A stretch of 64,000 bases of DNA from Abelmoschus esculentus. Lineage: Eukaryota; Streptophyta; Magnoliopsida; Malvales; Malvaceae. This document shows positions 1 through 11,300 of the stretch, piece after piece (position 1 is the stretch's first letter; each line of letters opens with the position of its first letter). The notes beneath the pieces were generated by a model. The model was given only the letters and a program-made list of their open reading frames with translations. It had not been told where the DNA came from and searched no databases. A program made the translations under genes and the position numbers. The stretch is taken from the NCBI GenBank assembly GCA_035048815.1, contig JAUCBN010000047.1, positions 11,932,001-11,996,000 of the forward strand. The letters are read 5' to 3'.

Positions 1-3000
1 CTTGATTTTTCCTGAAGATAAGTCCAACTGCAGGTGTAGATTTTAAGTACCTCAGAATCCTGTTGACTGCTTCCATGTGTTCCTCTCGTGGATCACTCAT
101 GTATTGACTAACGATGTTTACTGAGTATGCAATGTCAGGTCGAGTGAGTGAAAGATATATTAACTTACCAACTAGTCTCCGGTAAGTTTCTCTGTGTGTA
201 GGATCTCCTGCATATTCTTTGCTGAATCTCAATCCTGATTCCATTGGAGTGTCAATTGGTTTGCAACCAAGCATTCTTGCTTCAGCAAGTAGATCTAGCA
301 TATATTTTCGTTGATTAATCACTAGTCCTTCCTTGGATCATACCACTTCCATACCCAGAAAATATCTCATATTCCCGAGATCTTTGATCTCAAATTCTCT
401 TGCTAGATCTCTCTTTAGTCTCTCGACTTCTTCATTATTATCTCCAGTAACAATTATATCATCTACATATACAATGAGAATAGTAACTTTACCATTCGAT
501 GCTATCTTCTTGAAGAGAGTGTGATCTGCTTGACTCTGTTGAAATCCACTCTGAATAACTGCTTTAACAAAATGATGAAATCAAGCTCTGGGAGACTGTT
601 TTAACCCATATAAGGATTTCTTGAGTTTACAAATAGTGTCCTTGGTAACTTTCCCTTCTGATCCTGGTGGAACTTCCATATAAACATCCTCCTCTAGATT
701 TCCATTTAAGCATGCATTCTTAATGTCCAACTGATGTAGCTTCCAATCCTTATTGACAGCTATTGATAGTAGTACTCAGATAGTATTTAATTTTGCCACT
801 GGAGCAAAAGTCTCCTGGTAATCAATACCATAAGTCTGAGGGAAGCCTTTAGCAACCAACCTTGCTTTATACCTCTCTATGCTCCCATCTGAGTGATATT
901 TGATGGTAAATATCCACCTGCAACCAACAACTTTCTTTCCAATTGGTAAGTCGATTAACTCCCATGTATCATTCTTTTGTAGGGCCTTTATCTCCTCTTC
1001 CACAACCTTTCTCCATTTTGGTGACTGAAAGGCTTCTGTTACATTCTTTGGTATCCTCTCTTGATTAACATTGGCTGTAAAAGCCCTGAAATCAGAGTGT
1101 AATTTCCCATATGCAACATATCTGTTTATATGATGAGCAGTACACTTTCTTACCCCTTTCCTAATGACAATAGGAAAGTCATCAAGATCCACATTGACTA
1201 CCTCTTTGGACCCTTCATTGCTTTTAGCTACAGTCTCATCAAGATCCACATTGTCAGCCTCTTTAATCTCTTCATTACTCTTGGATTCAGTCTCAAGTGT
1301 TTTTGTTTCAGTAACAGAAACCAAATCTGGTTGTTTTGACATTACTAGACTAATAAATATCTTCGGCTAAGGTTCTCTTTTTTCTGGAGTATACCTTAAG
1401 TTGAGGTGTGGTTTCACGGTCATTGGTAGGTAGGTTTCTTAAGGTTGAAGGGGTTTTGTATGAACCTGATTGTAGAGATAAAGGAGTAGATAAATCCTCC
1501 TTGGCAGAATCATTTAGATCTTTCACATCACTTGGTACATGGTCACTAGGAGACTGAGGGTTAATGGTCATAATAGGTGTTATACTCGGCTGTAAAAAGG
1601 GACTTGATATATGAATAGGTTGAAATTCCATAAGGTTCTCCCCCTGAATTTCAACCTTAGAGAAATAAGGTTTATCTTCAAAAAAGGTGACATCAAAGGA
1701 AACATGAGTTTTTCGGATAGATGGAAAATAACATTTATACCCTTTTTGATTGGAAGAGTACCCTATGAATATACATTTGACAAACCTTGGATCTAATTTT
1801 CCTCTAGTATGATGGTGAACATGTACAAATGCAGTACAACCAAATACCCTAGGAGTTACATTCGAATGTAAGGGTTTAAAGTGTGGAAACTGATGGAAGA
1901 GAACCTCAGTAGGAATCTTAAAACCTAGAGGCATACAGGGCATTCGATTTATAAGATATGTGGCTGTAAGAATGGCTTCCCCCCAAAGGTATTTAGGTAC
2001 ATTAGAAGCAAACATGATCGACCTTGTAACCTCAAGAATATGCATGTTTTTTCGTTCAGCAATCCCATTTTGCTGAGGAGTATTTACACAAGAGGTAAGG
2101 TGAAGAATCCCTTTTTCCTCAAAGAAAGACCTAAGAGATTGACTCAAGTACTCACTCCCATTATCACTTCGAAAGATTTTTATTTTGGAATCAAACTGAG
2201 TAAGGATTTGTTGGTAAAAATTTCGAAAAATAGATGCAACTTCAGATATTTCTTTCATAAGGTAAACCCATGTAGTTCGAGAAAAATCATCAATGAAAGA
2301 AACATACCATTTGTACCTAGTGATACTCTTAACAGAGGAGGGACCCCATATATCTGTATGTATGATTGAAAAAGAGTGAGTAGGTTCAAACTTTGTAGGA
2401 CTATAAGACTGCGCTTGGCAAATTGACAGAATTCACATAAAAAATGGGAAGGATTTTTATTAATAAATAAGCTGGGAAACATTTTCGATAAATAGAGAAA
2501 GCTAGGATGTCCTAATCTATAATGCCATAACATAACATCATTTGAGCCTAATATTGGTTTCCTAAGTTGAGTAGAGAGAGACACGGTTGAAGGTGCTATA
2601 TGCTTAAGAGTGTAGAGACCTTTGTCAGTCTAGCACTGCCAATCACCTTTATCGATTCCTGTCCCTGAAAAACACAGCCACCAACACCAAACAGAACATT
2701 ACAACGTGTATCTTGAATTAACTTGCTAATTGATAATAAATTGCAAGTTAGTTGTGGAACATAAAAAATATTGTGAAGAACAAATCCTTCATCTAAAGTT
2801 ACTGAGCCACTCCCTTTTACACTAGTTAGGGAACCATCAACAATGCGAATCGATGCAGGGAAAACACTCTCACCATAATTCTCCAACAAAGCAAAATTCC
2901 CTGTCATATGGTCTGTTGCCCCTGAGCCCACTATCTATTGTACTGATTTATCAGAGGAATCAGTACCTGCAGTAGCAGCATGAGCCTCTATGGAAGGTTT

Positions 3001-3953
3001 GGCTACCATAGAATGTAGTAGCTGCTGTAAATCTTCAATCTGCTTTCAACTGAAGGTGTTGGTCACATCATCTTGAGCAACCTGATGAGCCTCTCTCTGA
3101 AATTTTGCTCGATTTGGCTTTCAATCCTGTGGTTTGCCATGTAACTTCCAACACTGATCTTTCATATGTCCCAACTTCTTCCAGTGTTCACACCATGGCC
3201 TGCTTTTCCTTTGCTGGTTTCTGGAAGTAACCACCAAAGCTGAATTTTTTTATTGTGTATGTGTTGGAACCATTAACTCTTCTACTCTCTTCTCTCCTTA
3301 TGTCTGAGAAGACCTCTCGTACTAAAGGAAGAGGTTTAGGAGCTAGAATTCTTCCCCTGGCACTATCAAACTCCTCATTTAATCCAGATAGAAACTGAAA
3401 AATTCTTTTCTGGTTCTTGTGATTCTCATATAGACTCTTATCCTCTTGACACCTCCATTGAATATTCTCATACAAATCAATTTGTTGCCAACATTTATTC
3501 AAAATTCCATAATACTGAACAACTTTTAGATCCCCTTGTCGAAGATTCTTAATCTGATTCTCCACAGCAAACAACTCCGAAGTATTATCAGCATTAGAAT
3601 AAGTGTCTCTAGTTGCTGTCCAAATCTCTGCCGCAGTTTGGTACAGCATGAAATTTTCCCCTACTTCTGGAACCATCGAGTTGATGAGCCATTACATGAT
3701 CATGTTGTTCTCGCTTCTCCAAGTGCTATATCTGGGGTCTGTAGTGGATGGAATTGGCATGGACTCAGAAAGAGTTATCTTTCCTTCGACCAGTGATGTA
3801 CAGGCGAACTGACTGGGATCATGGGAGATAATTATGGCCATTGAGTTTATAGATAGTGATGGGTGAAAGAGATGAATCAGAAAGTATATATTATGATTGG
3901 GAAGAGTTATTCTGACTACTAACCTCAGAATTTGAAGGATCTGGGTTAGTCAT
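1..3953 (-). pseudogene. gag-pol polyprotein remnant of copia copy 1
   Basis: The presumed gag start is at 3953 (MTNPD..., as in copy 2), but a stop follows within about 25 codons. Recognisable blocks are gag (3188-3676), protease and pre-integrase (2255-2931), the integrase core (1350-2258) and the start of reverse transcriptase (776-1342). Unannotated RT continues to 1, with a YVDD catalytic box near 455-475. The protease is doubly damaged. The Trp before the active site is a TAG stop, and the catalytic Asp of DSGA reads Gly (codon at 2926-2928). Several frames are broken, so the element cannot encode its own proteins. Confidence 0.9.
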
Positions 3954-4056
3954 GAGGGAAGAATAACTGAGAAATTAAAAAGAGAGGACTAGAAACAAAA
4001 AATCCGATACTTAGATGGATCGGATTGATGATCGTTTTATCCTGAAACTGATACCA

Positions 4057-4190
4057 TGTAGAAACAGAGTAAGAATATATTCTCTGTGTTATCTATTAAT
4101 GAAAGAAAAGTAACTCCTAAAAGATAGATTATTATCTCTATCAATAACTTCCTATTAACTAGGAATTATATTCTGAAATAATAACCAACA
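4057..4190 (-). repeat. 5' LTR of copia copy 1
   Basis: Read on the minus strand, the sequence begins TGTTGGTTAT at 4190 and ends CTGTTTCTACA at 4057. It therefore has the TG...CA ends of an LTR and is followed at once by the primer-binding site. At 134 bp it is short for a plant copia LTR. It shares its first ten bases and a CTCTGTTT-like 3' end with the 238-bp LTRs of copy 2. Confidence 0.85.
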
Positions 4191-4469
4191 CAGTACAATC
4201 AATTAAATAAACAAAAAAGCCTTTACAGCTTAAAGCCGATTGAAAGTAACTCCTGATATATCAGCCACAGCTAACTTCCAACTCTATGAGCTAAATAATT
4301 GCTTGACGAGCTAAATTCTTATGCATTTGAAAAGGAACCGGAAAGACAGCTTCACGCTGGTCATATTTCCACTGCTATGAGCCATAAGACGTATGATGTC
4401 CACAACAAACATGAACCAAGCAGCCAAAAGCTTAAACAGCACATTCTTAAAAGGCACACAAGTACATAC
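4191..4469 (-). other. ARP7 intron segment next to copia insertion
   Basis: This stretch lies between the third ARP7 exon and the copia LTR. I find no ARP7-like coding sequence in either strand. It is most simply the 5' part of intron 3, with the remaining ARP7 exons beyond the retrotransposon and outside the window. Confidence 0.55.
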
Positions 4470-6126
4470 CTATCTTCCCATGACCAATATCAACAGTACA
4501 ACCTGAGATTCGCCCAACAGCATAGAGAGATAATACTGCTTGCTCCGACGCATAAAATCCCGAGACATTAAAAGTTTCAAACAGCAATTGCACCAGTTGT
4601 TCTCTGATACCCTGGAGATGGATCACTTTTAAGGAGAAAAAAAAAGTATTTTGATTTTGCACCATTTATTTGCACGGTAATCAACCTTGAACAGTAATAA
4701 AGTTGGCTAAAATATTAAAAGGGGTAGTAACAGAATTGTTGACAACCTTAAGCTTAGGTTGACAGTAAGCAATATCCAACATAGGTGCAAGATTACAACA
4801 AAATATATCCACAACAGCAGCACTGCATGGTTCATACTTCATAGTGCATGTTTGACCCAACTTCTGGAGCAGTTTATTACACACACACACAAAAAAAAAA
4901 CTGACGATGGCCAAAAAGGGTTCACAATTTTATAAACAAATTCAAGTTGACAGCACTCGGAAGAGAGAGAATACCATGTAAAACACCTCCTCTTGCAGCT
5001 ACAAACTGGGTCAAACAGGCTTCAATTCTTTAAAATACATAATTAGAACTCAATAAAATGGGGATGGCTAGGAATATGAGGAGGTAAAAAATGATTTAAT
5101 AGTTGCTAAATCTTTTCTACAATTAAAAGCTATGATTACAGCAGATGCCTGAGATCTACATTTGGCAAAAACCTGGCACAGTCTGTTTTTCTCTTGAATA
5201 TGAAAAATCAACCTTAGAACTGCATAATCTGAATGTCAAGATTAAGAAGAATAGATAAAGGCAACAAACCTTGGGAGTACAAAGTGGTTCAGTAAACAAA
5301 ATTTGTCCTTCATTCCCAACTTCCCATTCAAGACCAGTGTATAGAATATGGTGTAACAAATCTTCCATTGCATCCCAGTCGTTAATGCATCCTCGCACGA
5401 CTGGATCAACAGTGACATCTTCAGACATTGAATTATCAACAGAGGATCCATCATCCAGCATGCGTTTCATTTGAGTGGGAATTATCTGACCACAATTCAT
5501 CAAAGAATGCAAATTGCCAAACCTCAAACCCATGGAAGAAAATTCAACCAAAATGAAAAACAAAATTAAGAGGGGAAAAATGACTCTTACTCAAACCTTG
5601 TAAAGAAAGAGATTAGTAAAGGAATAGAGAAAGAGAGGGACATTTCAAGATGTCCTCAAATCAAAAGCTACATTTTTTGTTAGAGTAACCCTTGTAAAGA
5701 AACCATTGTATGTAGGATCATTATTCCATACACCGGTGGTGGAAACAATGCACAAGCAACTTAGTTAAAACCTAGACCCCTAACCATATTTCCCCAAACC
5801 TAAATTCTAACATCTATATACATACTAAATTCTAACTCTAAACCATAAACTCTAACAAATAAACATAAATTCTAAATCCCTAAACTCCTAAACTCTCAAC
5901 ACTAAGTTGGATCATTAAACCCTCAAACTAAGACAATTGTAAACCCTTTTTGTTTTCGTATGAAATATAAATCTATATATAATTATTTAGATGGGTTGAT
6001 GCTTCTTTAGCTACTATCATTAAGGAGGTTTCGAACTAAACAACATACCAAGGATGGAGCCTGATCTGGGACAGCGAATCCCGCCTTGAGAATCTTGGAG
6101 CCAGCATCGACCACTGCTGCCTCCAT
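4470..6126 (-). CDS. ARP7: Actin-related protein 7 (ARP7), exons 1-3, partial
   Basis: Plant ARP7 is a nuclear actin-fold protein of SWI/SNF-type chromatin-remodelling complexes. Three exons join in frame: 6049-6126 (ATG at 6124-6126; begins MEAAVVDAGSKILKAG), 5270-5485 (IIPTQMKR...; ends CTPK) and 4470-4611 (GIREQLVQLLFETFNVSGFY...; ends GHGKI). All inner borders are GT-AG. Together they give about 145 residues, the N-terminal actin-fold half; the family is about 360 residues long. The conserved ETFNV..Y.SEQAVLSLYA block of actins is present. The ~220 C-terminal residues are not between 4190 and 4470, so they are presumably beyond the copia element at 1-4190 and left of the window. If they are missing, this is a truncated copy. 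Confidence 0.88.
5765..5935 (+). repeat. Degenerate telomere-like (CCTAAA-type) tract in ARP7 intron 1
   Basis: An irregular series of CCTAAAC, TCTAACA and CTAAATTC-like words runs for about 170 bp inside the first ARP7 intron. It resembles a decayed (CCCTAAA)n tract or the pyrimidine-poor satellite common in plant introns. No perfect tandem unit survives. Confidence 0.5.
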
Positions 6127-6260
6127 TAGGCCACAACGAAACGAGCCCCAAAACCAACACCCTAATTGTCAATCGATGGATGGGATAAACCCTAGCTTTG
6201 ACGTCTAGGGTTTTAGTCAGAGCGTTAATGGAGAAGCTCTTTCTTCAATTCAATTCAAAA
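6127..6260 (-). promoter_or_regulatory. ARP7 5' region with inverted pair of telo-box-like motifs
   Basis: Just upstream of the ARP7 start, AAACCCTAG (6187-6195) and its inverse CTAGGGTTT (6205-6213) face each other across nine bases containing GACGT. AAACCCTA (telo-box) motifs are common near the starts of plant housekeeping and translation genes. Here the two copies could form a hairpin in the 5' UTR or act as a paired site. No TATA box is evident. Confidence 0.45.
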
Positions 6261-7440
6261 TGGATGGTGTATTTTGAAAAAGGCACTTCATCTATTATTA
6301 TTTAGGTTAAAGTCCCTAAATGTTCTATCAATCTCTACGATACTGTCACTTCAATTAAAAATTATTTATAATTGAGTCAATCGATTTCTAGACATTATCA
6401 ATTTAGTCATTTTTTATTAATAAAAATTATCAATTTAATCAGTCTTACTAAATTTTCTAACAACGAGTAAATCAATCTGAATACTCACCCTGGACAAACG
6501 ATTAAGTCAACCTGATTTCTCACTCCGAAAAATCAAATTTAAAAGGCACTAAAGAACGTAAAATCGTTCTAAGCAAAAATTAGCTATGAAATTGACTATG
6601 AAAAAACTCTAAAATAACTTTAAAAAAACAAAATAAGAATACTCAATGAATTTAGAGTGAACGCTTGAGTAATAGAAAACAGTGTAAATCCTTTGAATAC
6701 TCTTGTTTTATTCTTTAAAGTTCCTTTAGGTTTTTTCGTAATCGATCTCATAATTAGTTTATGATTAGAATGATCTTGTGTTCTTCAATATCTTATAAGT
6801 TTGATCTTTCGAAGTGAAGATTTAGACTGATTTAATCGTTTGTTTTAAGTATTCAACTAAGACCGTGCATGTTAACTTGTTCAAAAGTTTAATCTTGTGA
6901 TAAGTATTGTAAGAATTTTCGTAACTATAAAGTTTCTTATAAACATGAAAAGAATTATGTAGATTTTATTTAAGAATTTATATTACTACACAAATCTAAC
7001 ATTATAACATAAATCCTTACCATTTAGGTAATAAATTAAGTAGATTATAAGTACGTATAGTTACATAAATTCTTAAAAGATATAAAAATTTATATAAATC
7101 TAGTTTATCTTAACCCGTTTTATTTTATAATTTTCCTTAATCAAAATTTTTAAAAATTTAAGAAACTTAATGCCAACTTTTTAAAGTTTTGATCTGAAAC
7201 CAAGTCTCACCTGGGGAAAAAGTTTGTCTTAACCACAAGGCTATGAAAACCTGGTTGTTTCTAGATACCAATTGGAAGTTTAAAGAAACAAAATTCTGTG
7301 AACATAATGTATGGAAACGTCACGAGGCAGCTACTTCGAATGTCTTGTTTGGAAATATGAGGGAGCGTTAAACTAGAATGATGAACAATAATCACACAAT
7401 AAACATGGTAAAAAACACAAATCAAGTTCATTATTAAAAA
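6261..7440. other. AT-rich spacer between ARP7 and PSBT
   Basis: There is no credible coding sequence. The part at about 6900-7140 has repeated words such as AAGAATTTATAT and ACATAAATTCTTA that recur at about 28270-28440, so it is probably an old dispersed repeat. The 3' UTR of the PSII 5 kDa gene likely ends near 7430. Confidence 0.5.
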
Positions 7441-7507
7441 TTACAAACACTGATAAATTACATTCTTCACCCCCCAAACTAGTCAAGCAACGAGCAATAC
7501 AGTGCCC

Positions 7508-7828
7508 TCACTTGTGACAGACTTTTGCAGTTGGCATGGTGACACAAACAGGAGCATATGCCTTCTTGGCCTCTGCGCTCCCTGGTTTAGGCTCTGCCAT
7601 TGCGACCCCCGCAACCGAGCAAAGAGCTGCAGCTACACCTGCAAACATCAACTCCCTCCTGCCATTGCTGGACTCTCTTTTGGTCTCACCACTTAACTCC
7701 ACACTCTCCACCTCACCTACTTTGGCTGCATTGGCCACCACCACAAGCCTCCGCTGCCCCATTCTGGGGGAAACTTTGGTGAGGTTAGTGACGCTGAGGA
7801 CTGGTGCTGCCATGGTAACAGAAGCCAT
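7508..7828 (-). CDS. PSBT: Photosystem II 5 kDa protein (PsbTn-type), chloroplast lumen
   Basis: A single exon encodes 106 residues. Residues 1 to about 50 are a Ser/Ala-rich stroma-targeting peptide. Next come NGRRELMFAGVAAAL and a short hydrophobic stretch ending AMA, which is a lumen-transfer signal with a twin arginine. The mature part starts at EPKPGSAEAKK, about 28 residues, with two cysteines (CVTMPTAKVC) that could form a disulfide. This is the arrangement of the nuclear-encoded PSII 5 kDa (PsbTn) subunit, known in Arabidopsis and cotton. Start and stop are unambiguous and the frame is intact. It is flanked by unrelated housekeeping genes on the same strand. The reading is clear; its exact contribution to PSII is not shown by sequence. 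Confidence 0.93.
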   Translation of the reverse strand: MASVTMAAPVLSVTNLTKVSPRMGQRRLVVVANAAKVGEVESVELSGETKRESSNGRRELMFAGVAAALCSVAGVAMAEPKPGSAEAKKAYAPVCVTMPTAKVCHK

Positions 7829-8000
7829 TTTCTTTTTTGCTTTCTACAGAAGCCACAGAGGTTTTCTTATTTGGAGGGGAAAGTCTAGGAATATGGCGAA
7901 AATATGAAATGAGGAGGTGGGAAGTGTGTCCAAATACCAATCTTATCGTAATAAGATTTTGGACCAATCTGGGAGTGCCACATCATTCCTATTATCCAAG
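7829..8000 (-). promoter_or_regulatory. PSBT upstream region with palindromic I-box / CCAAT element
   Basis: About 110-135 bp upstream of the ATG lies a near-palindrome (7938-7963). CCAATCTTAT and ATAAGATTTTGG flank CGTA. On the minus strand it contains GATAAG (7942-7947), the I-box core typical of light-regulated plant genes, next to inverted CCAAT words. No convincing TATA box is seen. The regulatory role is inferred from motif identity and from the product. Confidence 0.45.
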
Positions 8001-8306
8001 TCAAATGGTAGCCATTAAAGTCCCTTGGATGGGGGACCAACAATTAAGAGAAAGCCTACCTCTCCCTCTAGATAACCCTTTGCTACTACAGGTGAAGAAA
8101 GGATAAAAGATAATGATAATAAAAGTAATACAAAAATGACTGAAAATGGGAATATTCAAGTGGATCTAATTAAAATAAGCAAAATTTTGTAGATTGATAT
8201 AATTAGAATTCACCATACATGAGACCAATTAGGTTTGTATTCCTAAAAGATATTGTGATTTGAGACTAATATCAAATTGGAACCGAGGGATTTGGGACAT
8301 ATAAAT
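8001..8306. other. Spacer between PSBT and DUS gene
   Basis: AT-rich, with no coding signal. It probably contains the 3' UTR of the dihydrouridine synthase gene (8180-8306) and the distal promoter of PSBT. Confidence 0.4.
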
Positions 8307-11300
8307 CTAAGCATACAATGCTTCCTCTTCTCTAGCGTGATATGGGGGTGGCATTAAATCATGCACATCGGCAAAAAGATCTTCACGACCAGATGGTACC
8401 CTCCCAGCAATAGGTGCATCCAAGACGGAATCAGGTATTGCCACGAGCGTTTCCTCGAAGAAGGATTTCATTGTCTGCAATTACAAGAACTGTGTTAGAC
8501 AGACATTAAGACAAGTTTGCAAGGATGCTATAAGAATTTAAGGATTCCAATCATAAATTATGGATCCATGGTTTCAGGAAGCTATTTTGATTAATGTAAT
8601 TAACAGCATTCCCTTAAATGATAAAAGCTAAAGAAAATTTATATCTGCATTGAGTGATTGGTTTCTGTAGATTCCTTCAAGAAAAAACAACCTATACAGA
8701 AATAATTTTCATACCGTGCAATGCTTGAAAGCAGAGTCAGATTTGCGCTTCCACAGACTATTTCCAGGCTCCGCGTGGAAAAGGTTGATTAGAGGCTGCA
8801 GATATTATGGCTTAAGGTAAAGTGGTAAAAAGGCTAAATATTAAAATAAAGATGAACCTAAAATAAACATGACCAAACCATTAATCAGATAATAATTACA
8901 TTGGTATATTTTTGAAGGTTTTGAAAACCACCAGCAACTACCACTAACAGTCCCTGTAATAAACAAGGAGAATTGCAATTATGCTGAGAAGCTGACAAAA
9001 CTGCCTACCTTAGCTACTTCTCGAACATTTGGTCTATTATTTCCATCTTTCCCCAGGACAGAGTCTCCATATTCTTGATAGCGTTGAAGGATCTAAAAGT
9101 AGAAATAAAAACAATAAGAGTATACTAACTTAATAACAATTGAGCAAAATGCTGAATTAAGGGCAGCAATCTTTCATCAACCTCGCGACGTGTAATACCA
9201 CTACTTTGTTCACCATATATTTCAGTATCAACATGTCCCAGAGTTTGCCAAGGGCTGTTTAAGAACCAATAACTTTTAGCTAGCTAATAGCAAGTTAGCG
9301 AAAAATGGTAGATTAGAGGGTAAGGCTTACCTAAATAGGGGGGGGGGGGGGGGGGGAAGAAGCTTAATAGCAAGCAAAATGTAAGAGATGCATTACACAT
9401 ACTTGTGATATGCAGCTCGTCCAACCATAACACCATGAGCTCCTTCTCTTAGAGCTGCACTTGCCTACAATTTTAAATGTCCATAAATAATAAGATACAG
9501 ATTTCACATGTCAGCACACTGACAAGAGTTAGGAGAGCAATGCCAAACAGAAGGCATAGGTAATTAAAGATCCTCAAGCAAATTACATTCTAAGCCACCC
9601 AAACAAAACATTTCTCTTTTTCTGCAGAAGTTTACTGTTCCCTATCTGTTTTCTAAAGGGTAAAGCAATTAGTGTTGGTTATATCTATTAGGATTAAGTC
9701 TCTTATTTTATAGGATCTTATCACCTAGAGATAAATACCTATTTCTTAGGAGCTTTATTAGGTAGTTTATTTATCTTTAAATTATTTTAGAGACCTATCT
9801 GAGATAGGTAGTTTATTCTATTGTAAACTCTTCTCTTAGAGTCTATATATTAGACTTTAAGTGTTTTGAATAAATTAAGTCGATAGAGTATTTCAATTCT
9901 CTGTTTAACATGGTATCAGTTAGGTCGATCCTTCATCTCTCTCTATTCTTTTGAGTATCGATCTGTTTTTTTTCTCTTCCCATCATGACTAACCCAGATC
10001 AGTCGACTTCTGAGGTTAGTAGTCAAAACAATCCTTCACAATCAGAGTCTCAAATTTCTGATTCATCCCTCACCCTTATTACGACTTACAAATTGAATGG
10101 CCACAATTATCTTCCGTGATCTCAATCTGTTCGCTTATATATCACTGGCAGAAGAAAGGAAGCATATCTTGATGAATCCTCACCTATTCCAGCCCCTACA
10201 GACCCTAAATACAACACTTGGTTGAGTGAGAACACCATGATTATGTCATGGCTCATTAACTCGATGATTCCTGAAGTTGGAGAGGATTTTATGTTATACA
10301 AGACTGCTGCAGAGATCTGGATTGCAGCCAGGGATACATATTCCAGTGCTGATAACACTTCAGAGTTGTTTGGGGTGGAAAATCAAATCAAAAGTCTTCG
10401 ACAAGGAGAACTTTCTGTTATTAAGTACTATGGGTTATTGAACAAATATTGGCAGCAGATAGATTTGTATGAGAATCTTGAGTGGAGGTGTCAAGAGGAT
10501 CAAATGCTTTTTAACAAACAAAAGAATCAGAGACGTGTGTTTCAGTTCCTATCAGGACTGAATGATGGATTTGATGGGGCAAGGGGGAGAATACTAGCCT
10601 CAAAACCTCTACCTTTGGTTCGAGAGGCTTTCTCTGAGGTAAGAAGAGAGGAAAGTAGACGAGAAGTGATGCCACCAGCAAGCCTGCAATATGATGCTTC
10701 TGCTTTGGTAACCAGTTCCAATTCTAGATTTCCACAAAAGAGGAATCGTCCTTGGTGTGAACATTGTAAAAAGGTAGGACATATGGTGGATAAGTGTTGG
10801 AAATTGCATGGAAAACCTAGTGACTTGAAGTCCTCTCGACCTCCAGTTCACAAAGAGGCTCACATAGTTACTCAAACAGACTCGGACAACAACTTTAGTC
10901 CTAAGCAGATTGAGGAACTGCAGAGACTTCTCAGCACCATGTCAGCCAAACCATCCACAGAGGCTTTCGCTGCTAATGTAAGTACTGGTTTCTCTAATAA
11001 ATCAGTCCCTTGGATAGTGGACTCAGGGGCGACAGATCATATGACAGGCAATAGATCTTTACTGGAAAATTATGGTGAGAATAAGTTGCCAACATCCATT
11101 CGAATTGCTGATGGTTCTCTAAATTGTGTGAAAGGGACTGGTTCAGTCACATTGACTAATGGTTTAGTGCTTCATAATGTGCTCTATGTTCCAAAACTTA
11201 CTTGCAATCTTTTATCCATAAGTAAGTTAATTCGTGATTCCAATTGTAATGTGGTATTTGGTTCTGGTGGTTGTGTTTTTCAGGAACAGGAATTGAAGAA

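Larger units (their letters stand above)
1..4190 (-). mobile_element. Ty1/copia LTR retrotransposon, copy 1 (3' end outside window)
   Basis: A minus-strand copia element enters from the left edge and ends at a 134-bp 5' LTR (4057-4190). A tRNA-iMet-type primer-binding site (TGGTATCAG on the minus strand, around 4048-4056) directly adjoins the LTR. Reading leftward the order is gag, protease, integrase, reverse transcriptase and the start of RNase H, which is the Ty1/copia order. Aligned by eye to the complete copy at 9673-14744, the left edge corresponds to about 14010 there, so roughly 0.5 kb of coding plus the 3' LTR lie outside. It is related to that copy but has a shorter, different LTR. 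No target duplication can be checked. It appears to lie in an intron of ARP7, in the gene's own orientation. Confidence 0.93.

Noticed and set aside
4191..4571. Frame at 4299-4571 as further ARP7 coding
   Set aside because: It is on the opposite strand to ARP7 and partly overlaps exon 3 in antisense. No ARP7 motifs are in it.
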